Counted from the first letter of the stretch, positions 1 through 13,000 are shown. The stretch is DNA of 64,000 nt from Brasenia schreberi (GCA_036023115.1 JAYKKT010000089.1:11651001-11715000); one strand, 5' to 3'. The notes: generated by a model from the sequence alone, not told the origin. Numbers and translations are program-made.

Positions 1-135
1 AAATAGGTGAGTTTGACGACGACAAAAACAATTTTGATCGGTAGAGAATAATTTTGAGTAGTAAAAGAGGAACAGTGGATGACAAAAAGCATGGTGATCA
101 GTGGGTTAAATCGGTAAAATCATGAAGAACGAGGA

Positions 136-139
<4 letters not shown>

Positions 140-168
<29 letters not shown>
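140..168. repeat. (AT)n microsatellite
   Basis: About 14 perfect AT units. It is a simple repeat with no coding potential; the Tyr-Ile runs in the frames crossing it are artefacts. Confidence 0.95.
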
Positions 169-171
<3 letters not shown>

Positions 172-654
172 TAAAATTGGCCAACTCACATTTCAAATTA
201 TAACAATGATTCCCTTGTTGAAAGGTGAAAGCAGAAAAATCCCACAAAACTAAAACCATAAGCACTAGTTCTAACCTCATAATTCCACTTCAACTTGTCT
301 AACCTAACCACTCCCAACCCGCCACCGCTTACTTTACCTCTTTTTGAACAAAAAGAAATGAAAAGGAAAGAATATAAGACGACAGTTTAAAAAACTTACT
401 GTTGGGCACTGTAATGCCCCCTTCTTGGCGCTTATTTTCATGAAAACCGAATTCTTTTGATTAAAGAACCGGTACCGGAAAACCTAAGGTCCTCGACTGA
501 TCCGGGTCAACCCACTGTGAGGGTAAAACTCTCGAAGCGCTTGTGTTCTCCATTAATGGAGATGATAAGTTCCACAAATGAACGATGCCATGAAAGCTTA
601 AACAAAGCTACTTCTTATCAAGTCGATTTATTCTTCTCTTTTCTAAAGAAAGCA

Positions 655-735
655 GGTACGTTCACTCGGGGTATCGAGCTAAGAACCTTTACCCTTGGAG
701 TTGAGCGCCTGCCATGTGAGCTAACTTTCTCAATG
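655..735 (-). mobile_element. tRNA-like SINE remnant (family 2-like)
   Basis: Read on the minus strand it begins GTTAGCTCACATGGCAGGCG, which resembles a Pol III A box, and about 35 bases later has TTAGCTCGATACCCC, resembling a B box. Spacing and sequence fit the tRNA-derived head of a plant SINE, but the copy is old and no target duplication is visible. Confidence 0.35.
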
Positions 736-1016
736 CGTTTTGAACTCTCATTTTATTGGGGAGTTTCGAATAAAGAGTGGATTATGGTCACAATTAGTGT
801 CACGGGCACACACAATACGGCTTATAAAATAATAAATTATATAATAATATCATATATATCAGTACATGAATCGATGCCGATACATTTATCTATTCTTTAA
901 TTTTAATGTGTATCACACCTTTATCGTATCATAAACTATTTCTTTTGAAAAATCTTAAATACTTTATAGCTTTTTTATGTTCTAAATTATTGTTTTGTTA
1001 AATAAAAATTGTCTCA

Positions 1017-1110
1017 CACCCGACTGTATGCACCCCATGGGAGTTGAACTCCGCCAACAGCAACCTCCAAACCACTCTACCAATGAGCTAACACAAGACT
1101 TTTTTTAACT
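1017..1110 (-). mobile_element. tRNA-like SINE remnant (family 1)
   Basis: On the minus strand it has a clear A-box-like TTAGCTCATTGGTAGAG and a B-box-like GGAGTTCAACTCCCATGG. This is the head of a tRNA-derived element, not a working tRNA: the anticodon arm and acceptor stem do not pair. Similar copies lie at 1400-1510, 9237-9330 and 61370-61480. Confidence 0.5.
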
Positions 1111-1399
1111 CCTACGCCAACGTATTCACCAGCTTTTTTTTATGAATTTAAAGGTACTAGAGACATATCAAGATATAACATTTTGGAATCCAACTAATTG
1201 GGTATAAATATAATCAAATTCAGCGTCACGCAAGCACAAAGTACAACAACTTACTTGACTGGGATGAAGGTCATAACTTCAAGACCTAGGATGTGCATTT
1301 GGGCCTAAGCTTTTATATGTAACTTCAGAGTTTGGATGAAATTTGAATAGGTGCAACTTTTGATCCGTCTAAGAGAAGCTTTTTCTTCTTTGTTGTTAG

Positions 1400-1510
1400 A
1401 AGAGGAGGCTGAAGCCTAACACACTCAAACTCACACATGCACTGAGAGTCGAACTCCCCGCCAGCAGCAAAGGTGTTAGAGCGTCCTGCCATTGAGCTAG
1501 CACCTTGGGT
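1400..1510 (-). mobile_element. tRNA-like SINE remnant (family 1)
   Basis: The minus strand reads GTGCTAGCTCAATGGCAGGA, then GGGGAGTTCGACTCTCAGTG, giving A and B boxes in the same order and spacing as the copy at 1017-1110. After the B box follows a TG-rich tail and then CT-rich sequence. Two related copies within 500 bp suggest separate insertions or a local duplication. Confidence 0.5.
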
Positions 1511-2099
1511 GCGTTTAGGAGAAGCTTTGACAAATGGGTAAGGTGCAATCCGACCCATCAACCGGATTTACCACCATTAACGACAAACAATAAGATAAAA
1601 ATCTGAGGTGCAACCAACCCATGTGACGATCTCTTTGACACTTGAAGTCCTGACGATCACAGTACCTGCTTTCTATCACCTTCATACTTCAACTTATCCT
1701 CGACCGAGACTTTGAAACATGCAGAGTGGACGTATACCGTGTCATATTAGCGTGTCTCGTTGATCTTTAATGGTTGAGAAAACAATTACCAAACCAATTT
1801 TGCGGCTGTGCAGCCATTTGTGGTGAACGGTGAAGTTTGCTGGTATTGGTTGAGAAAGTTCGGGCGGTTTAGTGGCCTTCCTTTTGTCTCTCAACTCGCA
1901 TATTTTGGTGTCAGATTTCCCTAGAAATACGCTCAAGTATTTATTAAAGGAGGCTTTTTCCTGAGTCTTGGTTGAGTTGGTTGGGTTTGATTTTGAGGAA
2001 CAGGAAGAGTTCTTCCTTTCAACTGTGTTGAAGATCAGATCGGAGAAGTGAGACCCCCCACTTCCCTTTCTCATCTTCATCACAGGATTCTTCCCTGCC

Positions 2100-2833
2100 C
2101 ATTATTGTGTGTTCGTTGCACCTACGCCTCTTACAAACCCAACCAACCAAGATTTCTTCCTTTTTCTCAGATGTGAGGGCTTGATCCTAAGAGAGGAGGG
2201 AGAACACCCACAAATATTTAGGCCTTTATTTTCAGAGATTTGGAGGGTTTGTGTTTGTTTTTCTCTGAGAGAAAAAAAAGTGGTTGTGCTTATCGTGTTG
2301 CTAGAAAGGTACCCTGTCTGTGGGAGTTGCATCTTGCTACTGTTTTCTCTTTTGAGAGAGACCCGCTTCTTTGGTGTCGAGTCTATTGTATTTCTGGATT
2401 TTGTCTGTTAAAAAATAGGTATTGCTTCGTGATTGTGCCCTGTTTGTGGTGCAGTTTAGAAGGCTCCCCAGTTCACTGTTTAGAAGTTTCTTGGGTGTTT
2501 GTGAATCAATTTTGACTGCAATCCACGCTAAAGATTCCTCTTGTTTGAGAGTAGGCCCACTTTGGTGAAAGGGAAAAGAGAAAAGGCCAAACTTGTAAGT
2601 GGATTGCATGTTGAATCAGCATTGTGTAACCCTATATAATCAGGTATTTCCTAAAACCAAGACGTAGATATTCTATTGAAGTTTCTGATTTTTCACCGTT
2701 TTCACAGCGTTCTCTGTTTGAAACCTTTTGGTAATAAACAATCTTATTAGTTGGAGTCCTTTGACGCGCCTTTTACTTTTTGAGCCAACCCATTATTCAG
2801 CGTTACCAGCATCTCTGGAATCTCCTTTATGTG
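2100..2833 (+). promoter_or_regulatory. Leader or promoter region of the F-box gene
   Basis: This stretch is pyrimidine-rich and contains a TATA-like TATATAAT at about 2632. It has no protein-like frame. It probably contains the transcription start and 5' untranslated region, possibly with a leader intron. The transcript start cannot be fixed from sequence alone. Confidence 0.35.
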
Positions 2834-5684
2834 ATGCTTTACTTCTTGATATCCTGCTTCTCTTTCCTAGTGCTCTTCATCCCCTTGCCTCTCCTGCCCC
2901 TGCATTGTTATGTCTGCTCCAAGATTGAGATGAAACCTTTACTGCTATTCTTTTTGCAAGGGCTACTGAGTTTGTGCTCTCAGTGGTTGAGAATTAGCTG
3001 TATGTTCGCTCTTGAATTTCGGTTATTTTCAAAGATCTCGACTCAAAAGAAGAACCCTCCGAGGGATAAAAGCATGGAGAAGGCAGCAGATGGATTTCCA
3101 GTACTGGATCTGCCTGAATTGGTTCTGGAAGATATACTTGGGAGGCTTTCACCTGCTGGATTATGTAATATGGCTGAGGTGTGTTGTTCAATGAGGGATA
3201 GGTGCAGAAATGATCATTTGTGGGAGAGGCATTTAATGGAGAAATGGGGTCGGGTGCTCGGTCAGGCAGCCTTCAAAGAGTGGAAGCAGTGTGTTGCAGC
3301 CAGGAAGAATTTAAATGTTTTGGATGAAGAGAGATCCAAGGGGTGGAAGGGAATTCTTTCTTGTGTTTTGCCTTTATCTTGGCTCAAATCTAAGATTGGT
3401 GGTGGCAGACTAAAGAGTTCTTTGCCCATGCATTCGATTATGTCGTTGTATTTGTCTCTAGAAAGTGGGCAGTTCTGGTTCCCTGCGCAAGTCTATAACC
3501 GGGAGGTGAGTTTTGGTATCCTGCCTTTGAAGTTCTGACCTTCACTTCCTGCTGCTTGCAGAATTTTTTATTTTTCCAATCTGAATTATTGCAAATAATT
3601 CTTCTTATTGTGATCCTTTTTGGGAATGAATCAATTTCTTGTCAGTTATGAATTGGAATGATCTGAATTTTCTATATGATCTCCTCCTTTCTAATTATTT
3701 TTTTCTAAAATTGACATCGTTGTGAAAATTATTCTGTTGGCTTTTATTTTCTGCTTTTCAAGTATGGTTCTCTGGTTAGTTGCACTTTTGTGTGCTTAGT
3801 AATCATCGGAATTAAATTTTTGCTATATTGATCTCTGTTGCTAATATATTTCTTGGAACAACTAATGCTCTGTTTGAGATGTATAACAGTTGTTGACGTG
3901 TACGTGCTTGAGTGTCGTGGCCTTGTACTTTTTTTAACATTATTATCTTGAAGAATATCCATTCAATTGTGTTTGTTACTCATATGTTCCATTTCTTCAT
4001 TTACCTACAGCATGGGCATGTTGGTTTTATGTTGTCATGCTATGATGCTGAACTCAGCTATGACCGGAAGACTGACACATTCCATGCGAGGTAATTTTTT
4101 GCTACATGGATTACATTCGGGAAGTAATTTCTTAAAGCCCACCAATAAATGAGGGAAGATTCTTTTGATGAATTTATCCTTAATATTCACCAGTATATTC
4201 TTCGAGTCAGTCCTCTTGATGTACTTCTTCACCCTCTTGTTACTTCCCAAAGAACCTATTCTTATCTATGGAAAAGAACTTAAAATTCACTAATAAATGA
4301 GGAGTGATTCAAGCTATGTGGTTTTACCGAACAGGTTCAGTTTGTGGCAAAGATTCTAGATGGCATAAACAACAACTAAGCCTTTTCCCGTACTAGATGG
4401 GGTCGGCTACATGGATTCTTTGTTTCCACGTAGCGCTATCATAATTTGTAGAATCCATAGTAGATAAATCCAACAAAGTTTTACGCTGGCTGTTGGAAGC
4501 CTAATGAAATCCTCCTCCTTTATCCACACTTGGGACCGGCCATGCAAGTAATCCCTTATTAGATGGCATAATGCTCCATAAATTTTGTAATTTTTTAGAA
4601 ACTAGTATCATAATTGGTTTCACAATGAACCATTTTTGGGATGTCATGCTGCATTGATAATTTCCTTCGCTTTGTGATTGTTTGAATTTATTCTTCTCAT
4701 TGTTTATAGATATCCACCTCATGGGCGACGAACAACTGTAATTGAGGAAGGACTCCAATGGGATAGATTGAGGGCTGCACCTGTAGACACCTCTGCACAT
4801 GATCTCCACATCTCTGATTGTCTGAATGATCTACGTCCTGGTGATCATGTTGAGATACAGTGGAGAAGAAATAAAGAATTTCCTTACGGTGTGTATTTTG
4901 TGCTGAATTTGATGATAATCTTGCCTTTAGTTAATGTTGGCTGATTTGCAAGACTCTTAGCCTTATGCACTGGAGCCATAACTTATCATTTATGAAGACC
5001 GTCGACAAACTTTGTCTTTGGTTAGCTACAAGTTGATCGCTTTGTTATATTTTATTATTGCAGGCTGGTGGTATGGGGTTGTTGGTCATTTGGATTCATG
5101 TGACGGAAACGCACGTCATTGTCATTGCCATATAGATGGTAAGCTATAAGACAGGACTATGTTGATTAATTTCTTTCTTTTTTAGTATATACTAATCTGT
5201 GATGTTACATGATTTCTGGCGGAATTCAGGATTTGCCACTTTTTCTTGTCTCCAACTTATATCCCGTTTTGGTTTCATGAATTGCTTTCCACGGAAGTTT
5301 TCCTATAGATTTGCAAGAAAAGGAAGAACTTAAAATATGTCATGTCTTTCCGGTGCAAATAGCAAATATGGTCTGATAACAGACACATGAAATTTAGTAG
5401 CAAAGTTTGATGTCAGTAGTAGATTGTATCATTTATTACCAAATAGATTTGTAGTACACCTGAATCATTTTTTACTTTGTGAAATCATGTTGGCAGATAC
5501 TATGATCTTGGAATTTAACCAGTATGCATCTGGTTCGCGGTGGCACCGGACAGCCATTAATAGAAAAGATCATAGAGAAGAGGGGAATGAGACAGACGGG
5601 TTCTATGGTGGAATCAGGAAGCTGCAGACTAAGGAAGAAATATCCACTTGGAAGCGACTATGGCCGACTGAGACATTGGAGTAG
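2834..5684 (+). CDS. F-box protein (At2g26850/At2g32560/At2g41170 type)
   Basis: Five exons: 2834-3505, 4011-4090, 4710-4888, 5064-5138 and 5497-5684. All have GT-AG borders and the phases fit (1194 nt, 397 aa). The start was chosen because [15 protein letters not shown] matches the hydrophobic N-terminus I know from this small plant family. An F-box lies at residues about 90-132 ([20 protein letters not shown]), which should bind Skp1 in an SCF ubiquitin ligase. The C-terminal half has the family pattern: [19 protein letters not shown], then [20 protein letters not shown], then [18 protein letters not shown]. It has neither kelch nor LRR repeats. Substrate is unknown. The length is a little above the Arabidopsis relatives, which I recall as about 370 aa. 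No lesions are seen, so it is probably functional. Intron 2 holds a LINE-derived insertion. Confidence 0.93.
4369..4560 (-). mobile_element. Short LINE-derived element, both LINE ends only
   Basis: This 192-bp insertion is in intron 2 of the F-box gene, in antisense. Its left part is the RTE-type LINE 3' end (AACAACAACTAAGCC...). At about 4437 it jumps directly to LINE 5'-end sequence (GTTTTACGCTGGCTGTTGGA, then the tract ending CAAGTAATCCCTTATT). The ~3-kb coding body is missing. It is flanked by the perfect 11-bp duplication AGATGGCATAA at 4358-4368 and 4561-4571, as expected from target-primed reverse transcription. A second element with the same internal junction is at 47821-48023. Confidence 0.85.
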
Positions 5685-6009
5685 GCATTTAAATTTCCTA
5701 CTCGCTGTTTTTTTGGTTCGGGATGGTTATATCACTATCAGACAGTAGGAGAACAATGGAAGTCGCAGCCATGCAATCAGTATCCCTTGTAATTTTTACT
5801 GCACATCTATTAATTGTGCAGGATAATGATAAGATTAAGATTAGAAGAAGTATAGTCATTAGTTCCAACTAGGTGTATTGAAACATTTTTTCAGGAATTT
5901 ATGAAATCAGTCGGCTTCATTCGGCACCCAAAATGAATTGACTGCAAAGACAAACCCAACACCAAACATGCCTCCTTTAATGGTGATTGGTACTAAGCCA
6001 GACTTCTTC

Positions 6010-6125
6010 CTTTTTTTTTTGGTATGATTTAGTGGCTGAAGCCCCAGGTACCGTGCTCATGACCTTCAACTTGTGAATTGAACCCGTAGCCAGGTGAGCT
6101 ATTGCTCTTTGTGCTGCCAGACTTA
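6010..6125 (-). mobile_element. tRNA-like SINE remnant (family 2)
   Basis: The minus strand reads AGCAATAGCTCACCTGGCTA and then AGTTGAAGGTCATGAGCACG, ending in an A-rich tail (the run of T at about 6008-6019 on the plus strand). The layout matches the copies at 21890-22016 (-) and 17960-18062 (+). Confidence 0.5.
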
Positions 6126-6129
6126 TCTC

Positions 6130-8780
6130 TACTGTTCAGGCTTCTTATTTTCAGTATTTGATAGGTGGCGGCTGCTAACTTTTTATTCAATTGCTAAATG
6201 TTTACCTTGTTTACTATTGAATGGTAAGTTTCCTTTTGAATTATGAACTAAATTTATTAGCAAGTGGGTAGAATTCAAATACCTAATGCTTGCTGCAAAG
6301 TGATGAATAATCATCGTTACAAACCTTGCTGTTTTGGAGGTTGTGATTTTCATCCTTAGCCATTCCAGCCGGCGTTGCAGACGTTTGTCTTCTTTCAAGA
6401 GGTGGGCCATGCATCTCCCCATCCTGTTCATTCTTTTGCTCAGCTGCATCAGATTGGCAGCACCATTAGGGAAGAACATGACGATGGTGGCAGCATCTGT
6501 AAAAGATTGCTGTTGGATTTTTGGAGGCATGATAGTGATGACTCTGCTAGTCTCACTGTCTCCTCCAACTTCCGTGCCTTCTTTGATGCATTTTTGACAA
6601 TGTACAAGTTCCCTCTTTTTCTCCTTGGTGTTCTTTATCATCTGCATGATCATGGCTGTCCATGCTTTCTTCTCTCTGGTGTGAGAGGATTGAGAGGTGC
6701 TGCTGATCTGGTTCCTTAATTGTGACAGCGTTGTGATCTCTGGCTGCCATTAAATAGAATATGAAACCAGGAAATGGAATAGAGAGACTGATTAGTCGGT
6801 TGTATCATTGGACGAGGAGATGTCTTAACTTTCAGTACCGAGGATAACTGGATATATTATCGATTTTGCAATGTTTTTTGGTGAAATTGCAGTCATTTCC
6901 ACTTGCTCCATGTTTGTTTCAGTCTTATGTTTGAATTCTCGTGTGTAATGGCTTCTTCCATCCCACACAAGAAACCATTTCACAGCTTTGTGAGTGATTT
7001 GGATTCTCACGAGAGGCATGAAATGGGATTATACGTCAGCTTAGCTGCATGTGGTTCTTTTCACAGACTTAATTCGCTCGATATATGAAGAGTCATCAGA
7101 TCTTCTCGTGCGTGAATCCTAATCACATGCTAAAGAAAGGTGATTTCTCCTCCGGCTGTCAATTGGCAAAATGATCTAGGAAATCAGAAGAAGCCGATTT
7201 TTAAGAACAATTGCTTTCTTGACCTAAAAGAGAAAAGAAACTAAGCATTTTACGCTTGAACTAAAGATAAACAAATAATATTGCCAAAATAGTTCGCACA
7301 TAGAACCATCACCAAATGCACAGAGAGATTTTCTAACTTTTACATTGAATTCAGATCTCAAAAGATAAGGTTAGATTTGGGAGAGAGAACTCACTGTCAA
7401 ATGGAAGCCGTTACTCGGAGGATGATGAGCAGAGGTTGCCTCTACGATTTAACAAGAGTTGAGATTTGTACGGCTGTATCTGAAATCGACTGTTTGTTGC
7501 TGCAAGATTCGTGCCGCTCTATCTTCATTAGACGCAGCGTACTTTTGTTGAACGGACTCAACAGAGTTACCTGGTTATACGACATTTCCAAGTCTATCTC
7601 CATTGAGGCCTTTAAATGAAGGACGCCAAAAATGAAAGACCTTCAAAAGATTTGTGATTGTGGATCTTTGGATCAACGCATTCGATCTTAACTTGATACC
7701 AATTCGTCAACTACAGACCTACCATAGTGATGCGAAAAGCACACACAGATACACACACATTTGCTCTTGAATTTGAACTCCACTCGAAACTTTAAAAGAG
7801 TCGGAATCAGCTTGTTCAACTGAATTCTATTTGTTATACTCTTAACTATGTTGAGATCCATTTTTCAGAAATTCAAGGTTTAGGGTTTTTATTTTATTTT
7901 ATGTATTTTTAATTTGATTATCTTAAAACCTATATTTTTATTAAAAAAGTAACTTTACGTGAAACATTTTAGGTGTTTCCTGTTCACTTTCAATTCTTCG
8001 AAGTGATGGGAAAAAGTAACATTTTCAAGTAATAACTCCTCTTCTTTATGACACATTTTCCCTCTCTAAACGCCATTGCTGTCATGTCAATACCCTCACA
8101 AAGTTTTGAGTAACCACGCCACCAACCTGGCGGTGGCTAGACCGACTAATTATGGGCATCAATGATAGATGAGAAGACCATGCGAGGATTTATCAGGCAT
8201 TCACGTGGAGCCAACATCCCTCGCTATCACTGAAGAAAAATCTCTCGCAATCATATGAGAGAGAGATGGTGTCTCAATCATCCAGCTGATCCCATATAAT
8301 CAAGGGCTAGAAGCAAGTTTTACCTTCATCTAATACTTGGAAATTACCAACCATTGACGAAAAGATTCTTTTAATGAATAGAAAATGCTGAATCTTAAAC
8401 AGTATATTACAGAAAGGGAATCCCCAATAACACGCCTCCTCGCCACTGTACATGACAATGGACGTGAAAATAATTACATGTCTCAGAAGCAATAAATGCA
8501 TCGACGAAGACAAAAAGATAGGAGTGTTTATTAGTCTGTACATTTTTTTTTAAGTACTTACTCATCGCATACCCCCAAGGGTACTCTTTTTGTTTATCAT
8601 TTTACTCTTGTTTACACGCACCGCTGTTCTTCAGTTTTCTTCTATCCTCTCATCCCGTTTCTTTCGTGCTCTCGCCGGTTTCCTACACTGTTTCTCTCTG
8701 TAATTCAAATATGCTCACAGCAACTATGAAAGGCTTTCTCTTATCCTTTTTTTATGACTCGACACTTATTTTTTTAAAAG
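6130..8780. other. Intergenic stretch, no gene recognised
   Basis: Several open frames of 60-156 codons lie here on both strands (for example 6183-6653 on the minus strand), but none has a domain, splice structure or composition I recognise. Overlapping frames on opposite strands argue against them. The first part may include the 3' untranslated region of the F-box gene. Confidence 0.4.
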
Positions 8781-8799
8781 ACGTTTGAGTCATACGTAT

Positions 8800-9062
8800 C
8801 TTCTTAAGAGGAGATATATGAGATGTGCGTCCCCTTCTTAAAGGAGAGCCATAACACGAAGACACACCTGTGTCTCTTGAAGTGAAGCCTTGCAAAGTGT
8901 GCAACTCTCATTTCCTCAAAGAGAGGCGCATCTCTTCTCTCTTAAAGAAAAATACACGTGCGTATTCACTTAAACAAAGACGTACAAAGCATGTGTCTCC
9001 CTTAAAGAAGAGATGTATAAAGTGTGCATCTCTCTTAGAGGAGATGCACTCCCGAAGAGATT
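8800..9062. repeat. Degenerate ~30-bp tandem repeat (minisatellite)
   Basis: Diverged units follow each other, each with a core like CTTAAAGAAGAGATGTATAA followed by AGTGTGCATCTCTC. Units begin for example at about 8802, 8836, 8940, 8970, 9001 and 9033, with spacing near 30-33 bp where clear. The frames through it are low in complexity and are not called as genes. Confidence 0.6.
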
Positions 9063-9236
9063 ATTAGAACAATCTAACACAAAACTCTAACACTTATAAG
9101 TCTTCGATCTTGTGTTGGTACCTTAATCTTATCCAAGCTTTTGGTTGACAAGATGTATTGGCTAAGGAGTGCAACACAAACTTTCCATTAGGTCACTCGT
9201 CCTAATACTGTTGTTTTCAAAACAAGCTTAATTTGT

Positions 9237-9330
9237 AAGTAGGGCATTAGCTCATTTGGCATGGCTCTCTTAACTCCAGCACCAGAGGTGGTGAATTCAA
9301 TTACGGGGGAGTTCATGTCTGTGTCTTATT
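9237..9330 (+). mobile_element. tRNA-like SINE remnant (family 1)
   Basis: It reads GGGCATTAGCTCATTTGGCA (A-box-like), then GGTGGTGAATTCAATTACGG (weak B-box-like). The acceptor and anticodon stems do not fold, so this is not a working tRNA gene. Confidence 0.4.
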
Positions 9331-9499
9331 AGGTTTTGAAGTCAAGTTTTAACAATAATTCAAGTTTTGACAAGGTTTGGTGCACCAAAATTAGAAAGAA
9401 TTAAGTTTTCTACTGGCTAGCATCTATCTAACCAGTGGCACCTTCAAGGTTCACTTGGATGAATGAGGTGAGACGGTCTATATAATTTTTTAAAAATTG

Positions 9500-10035
9500 A
9501 ACTGCTTGTGTTGAATTTGTTGGGCTTCTTTTAGATTCAATAGAAACCCCAATATACCGTGGAAGATGCATTCCGAGACACTGTTGTCCTTTTCGGAATG
9601 TTTGTTTGCTGGATTTCGTCTACTGTCAACCTCTGGTTCTTGTCAGTCAACCTCCGGTTTGTTGATATGTTGTTTCTCAAGTACGCCTACAACAAAAGAA
9701 TAAAGGTATGTTGTTTCGGTTTAAGGTTTTCTCTCAGTGGGGTTTCTTTGGGAAGCTATATGAGTTTCGGTATTCTGATCTCTATCTCTGTTTCTTGTCT
9801 GCAGTGCTCTTATTTATAGAGCAGCGCGTGCTCCTCCCTTCTCGGTTTATCTCACTAGGCTTTCTTCTTTAGGAGCCCCTATAACCGAACTGTTATCGTG
9901 TCATTTGGTAACGTTCTGATAGTTTCGCCTTTATGTCCATTACGACCATCCTTTCGGTAACATTGACCACAAATAACGGTTGGATAGCTAGTCCAGCCAT
10001 TTCTGTGCTGGGTTGCTGAGAGCCACTACCTTACA
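9500..10035 (-). mobile_element. 3' LTR of the copia element (far border approximate)
   Basis: On the minus strand, the end of the polyprotein is followed by a polypurine tract (GACAAGTGGGAGA) and then TGTAAGGTAGTGGCTCTCAG, a typical LTR start at 10035. Inside is a TATA box, TCTATAAATA at 9811-9820, as expected for a U3 promoter. I cannot fix the other LTR end; it is probably near 9480-9530. I find no matching 5' LTR beyond the gag end at about 14110. Confidence 0.6.
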
Positions 10036-10089
10036 TCTCCCACTTGTCCATTCGAGCCAAGTGAACTGACATACTGGTTTTCCTCCCAC

Positions 10090-13000
10090 TTTTGCGAGGT
10101 TTTCCTAGTAATGTCATTTCATGATTGCTACTGCAATATCTGCCCGTTGTGTGGTTATTTACCTACACAACAATCAAACATATCTCAAACCCATGTTCAC
10201 AACATGTTTTGAGAAAAGTTTCTCTGTTATGCTTTTAGTCAAGGAGTCTACCAACGTTTCATTTGTTAGCATATATGATATGGATATTTCCTTTCTCATA
10301 ACCATATCATGAACATAGTGGTATTTAACCATTATATGCTTGCTCTTTGAACAATCAAGTCCACTCTTGATAAGAGTAATTGCTGCGTTGTTGTCACAGT
10401 AAATGACAATTGGTTTGTCGGCTATTTCAAGCTTTAAATCTCGTATGAAGCAGCTTATCCAAATGCCACTCATTGTAGCCATACAACAAGCCACATACTC
10501 AACTTCTTGTGTATGCAACGGTACACAACTCTATTTCTTACATGCCCAAGAAACAACACCATCTCAAAATAAAAATATTTGTCTTGAGGTAGATTTGCTG
10601 TCGTATTTGCTTTCAGCAAAGTCAGCATCTGAGTACCCTACCACTTTCAGTTCATCTACTTGAAAATGCAGTTTCAAGTCTCTTGTTCCTTTCAGATATC
10701 TTAAAATCCTTTTTACATCTATCTAATGTTGCCATCTAGGATTACTTTGATATCTATTCACAAGACCAACAACAAAACTGATATCAGGTCTTATACGCAG
10801 CATAACATAGATCAAGTTACCCACAGCTTGTGCATAAGGAACATTAGGCTTATCGTCTCCTTCATCGAGATAATCAACCTTACTCAGTTTAACTCCTTTT
10901 GTAACGGGTGTAACGGTAAACTTGCATTCACCCATTTTGAACTTCTTGAGGATATAGTCAATATCTCTCTCCTGTTTTAGGCATAAGAGTTTAGATTCTC
11001 TATCTCGAGAGATCTTTATACCCATGATATAGGATGATTCCTTCGTATCCTTCATTTTGATCCTTGAGTTTAACCATGACTTGGTTTCGACAATCACCTC
11101 ATTGTCATTCCCAATCAACACTATGTCATGTACATATAATGATAAGATGACAAAGTGGCTTCCACTGTTCTAGACAGATAAACAATGAACATTTCATTAG
11201 CCACAAACCCAAGTTCTATAATAGCATTTTGAAAAGTCAAATACTATTGGCGAGGTGATTGTTTGAGGCCATATAGGGATTTTTTAAACCTCTATACTTT
11301 ATCTTCTTAGCCTTTAACTATAAATCTTTTGGATTGCTTCATGTATATGATTTCATCTAAATCTCCATTTAGAAAAGATGTCTTTACATCTAACTCATAT
11401 AAGTACAAATCATAATGTGCAAATATTGCTAGGATTATCCTTATGAATGTAACTTTCACAAATAGAGAATATGTCTCAACATAATCTATCCACTCTTTTT
11501 GTGAAAAATCCTTTGCAAATCAACCAATTTCAAAACCCATTTATATTTCTTTTTGTGAAAAACCCTTTGCAAACTTGTCGACTGAACCATCAACCTTATA
11601 TTTCTTTTTCAAAACCCATTTATATCTTATAGCTTTCTTCCTTTTCGCAAATCAGCTAATTTCAAAACTTGTTTTTTCTCAATGGATTCAATTTTTTCAT
11701 CCATGGCTTTTCTCCGGTCTGATGCTTCCGATTAGTTTATAGCTTGCTGATAAGTCAAATTATCAGTCAAATTATCTAAATCTACTGAATTACACATTTC
11801 TTCTGCAAGATAAGTGTGATAATCCTTTAAGTAGGACGGAGTGACCCTAGGCCTTTTATGTTCACTCAAAGTTTTAGTTGTTTGAGTAAGATCTTTTATG
11901 GGTTGATATGATGATTGATTTAGGTCTACTAGATAACGAGTATATTCATAATTATTTTCAAGGATGTCATTCTTAGTATCTTCTAAGAATTCAATATCTT
12001 TATTTTCTATGAGTCTGTGGTCCTTATGATAAAACCGATATCCCTTTGAACCTTTAGAATATCCGATAAATATACATCTGAAGGACCTACTCTCTAACTT
12101 ATCTCTAAATTGATTAAGGATCTTCACATGTGCAATAGATCCCCACCTCTTGAGATGACCTAGGTTGGGTTTTTTCCCAAATTACATCTCATATAGTGTA
12201 GTGAATACAATCTTACACAGTACTCTATTGAGTATGTATATCATTGTACTTACTACTTCTCCCCAAAATATCCTTGGTGGAGAGGCATAAATTAACATTG
12301 ACCTTGTCATATTTAGTAAGATCCTGTTATATCTTTCAGTTACACCATTCTGTTGAGGTATCGTTAGCATTGTATTTTGCTTTGCAATACCAAAGTTTTT
12401 ATAGAAATCAAGAAATTCTGCAGAGGTATATTCACTACCTCTATCTGATCTTAAGATTTTGATTGAATGCCCTAGTTGATTTTCAGCTTCTTTCTTATAT
12501 TCTTTAAAATCTTCTAGTGTCTCAAATTTATGTATCAAGAGATATAAATACGTATATCTTGAGTAATCATCGATAAATGTTATAAAATAAACTTTTTCAT
12601 GATGTGACTTTACTCTAAATGATTCTCATAAATCCATGTGAATGACTTCCAACAGAGTTGGAGTCCTTGTTGACTCTTTGAGAAAAACTTTTTTTGTCAT
12701 TTTTCTTGTATGCAAGTTTCGTACTTTTTGAAAGTATTTTCCTCGAATCTAGACAATAAGTCAAAGTTGGATAATTTTTGGATAATTTTCTCAACTTTTT
12801 CAGACTTATGTGCCCGAGGCATTTATGCCATACATTTACATCAATATTAAAGGTACAATCAATACTAGTAGAAGGATTTTCATTTTCATTATCATTTAGT
12901 TTGAACAGTCTATGTTCTACATTAAATTTCTCAAAAAATAACATTCTCCTATGTTTCCTTACAATCACCTTGCCAAGAATAAACCTGACCTCAAAATCTT

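Larger units (their letters stand above)
1..2100. other. Gene-free intergenic stretch with repeats
   Basis: I see no convincing gene here. The stretch holds an (AT)n tract at about 140-168 and three tRNA-like repeat remnants at about 655-735, 1017-1110 and 1400-1510, all on the minus strand. The open frames, including the 147-codon plus-strand one at 457-900, have no recognisable domain, and that one runs across one of the tRNA-like remnants. The part nearest 2100 may hold promoter sequence for the F-box gene downstream, but I see no clear TATA box. Confidence 0.5.

Noticed and set aside
457..900. 147-codon plus-strand frame
   Set aside because: No domain, and it runs across a tRNA-like repeat remnant.
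2109..2609. Several 75-100-codon frames on both strands upstream of the F-box gene
   Set aside because: They overlap each other on opposite strands in a low-complexity leader region and lack protein-like patterns.
6183..6653. 156-codon minus-strand frame downstream of the F-box gene
   Set aside because: Overlapped by open frames on the plus strand; no recognised domain or splice structure.
8800..9062. CRISPR-like array of short repeats
   Set aside because: The units are diverged and contiguous with no unique spacers, and the sequence is plant nuclear DNA.
9237..9310. Possible tRNA gene
   Set aside because: A- and B-box-like parts are present, but the cloverleaf stems do not pair and relatives of it are dispersed as repeats.
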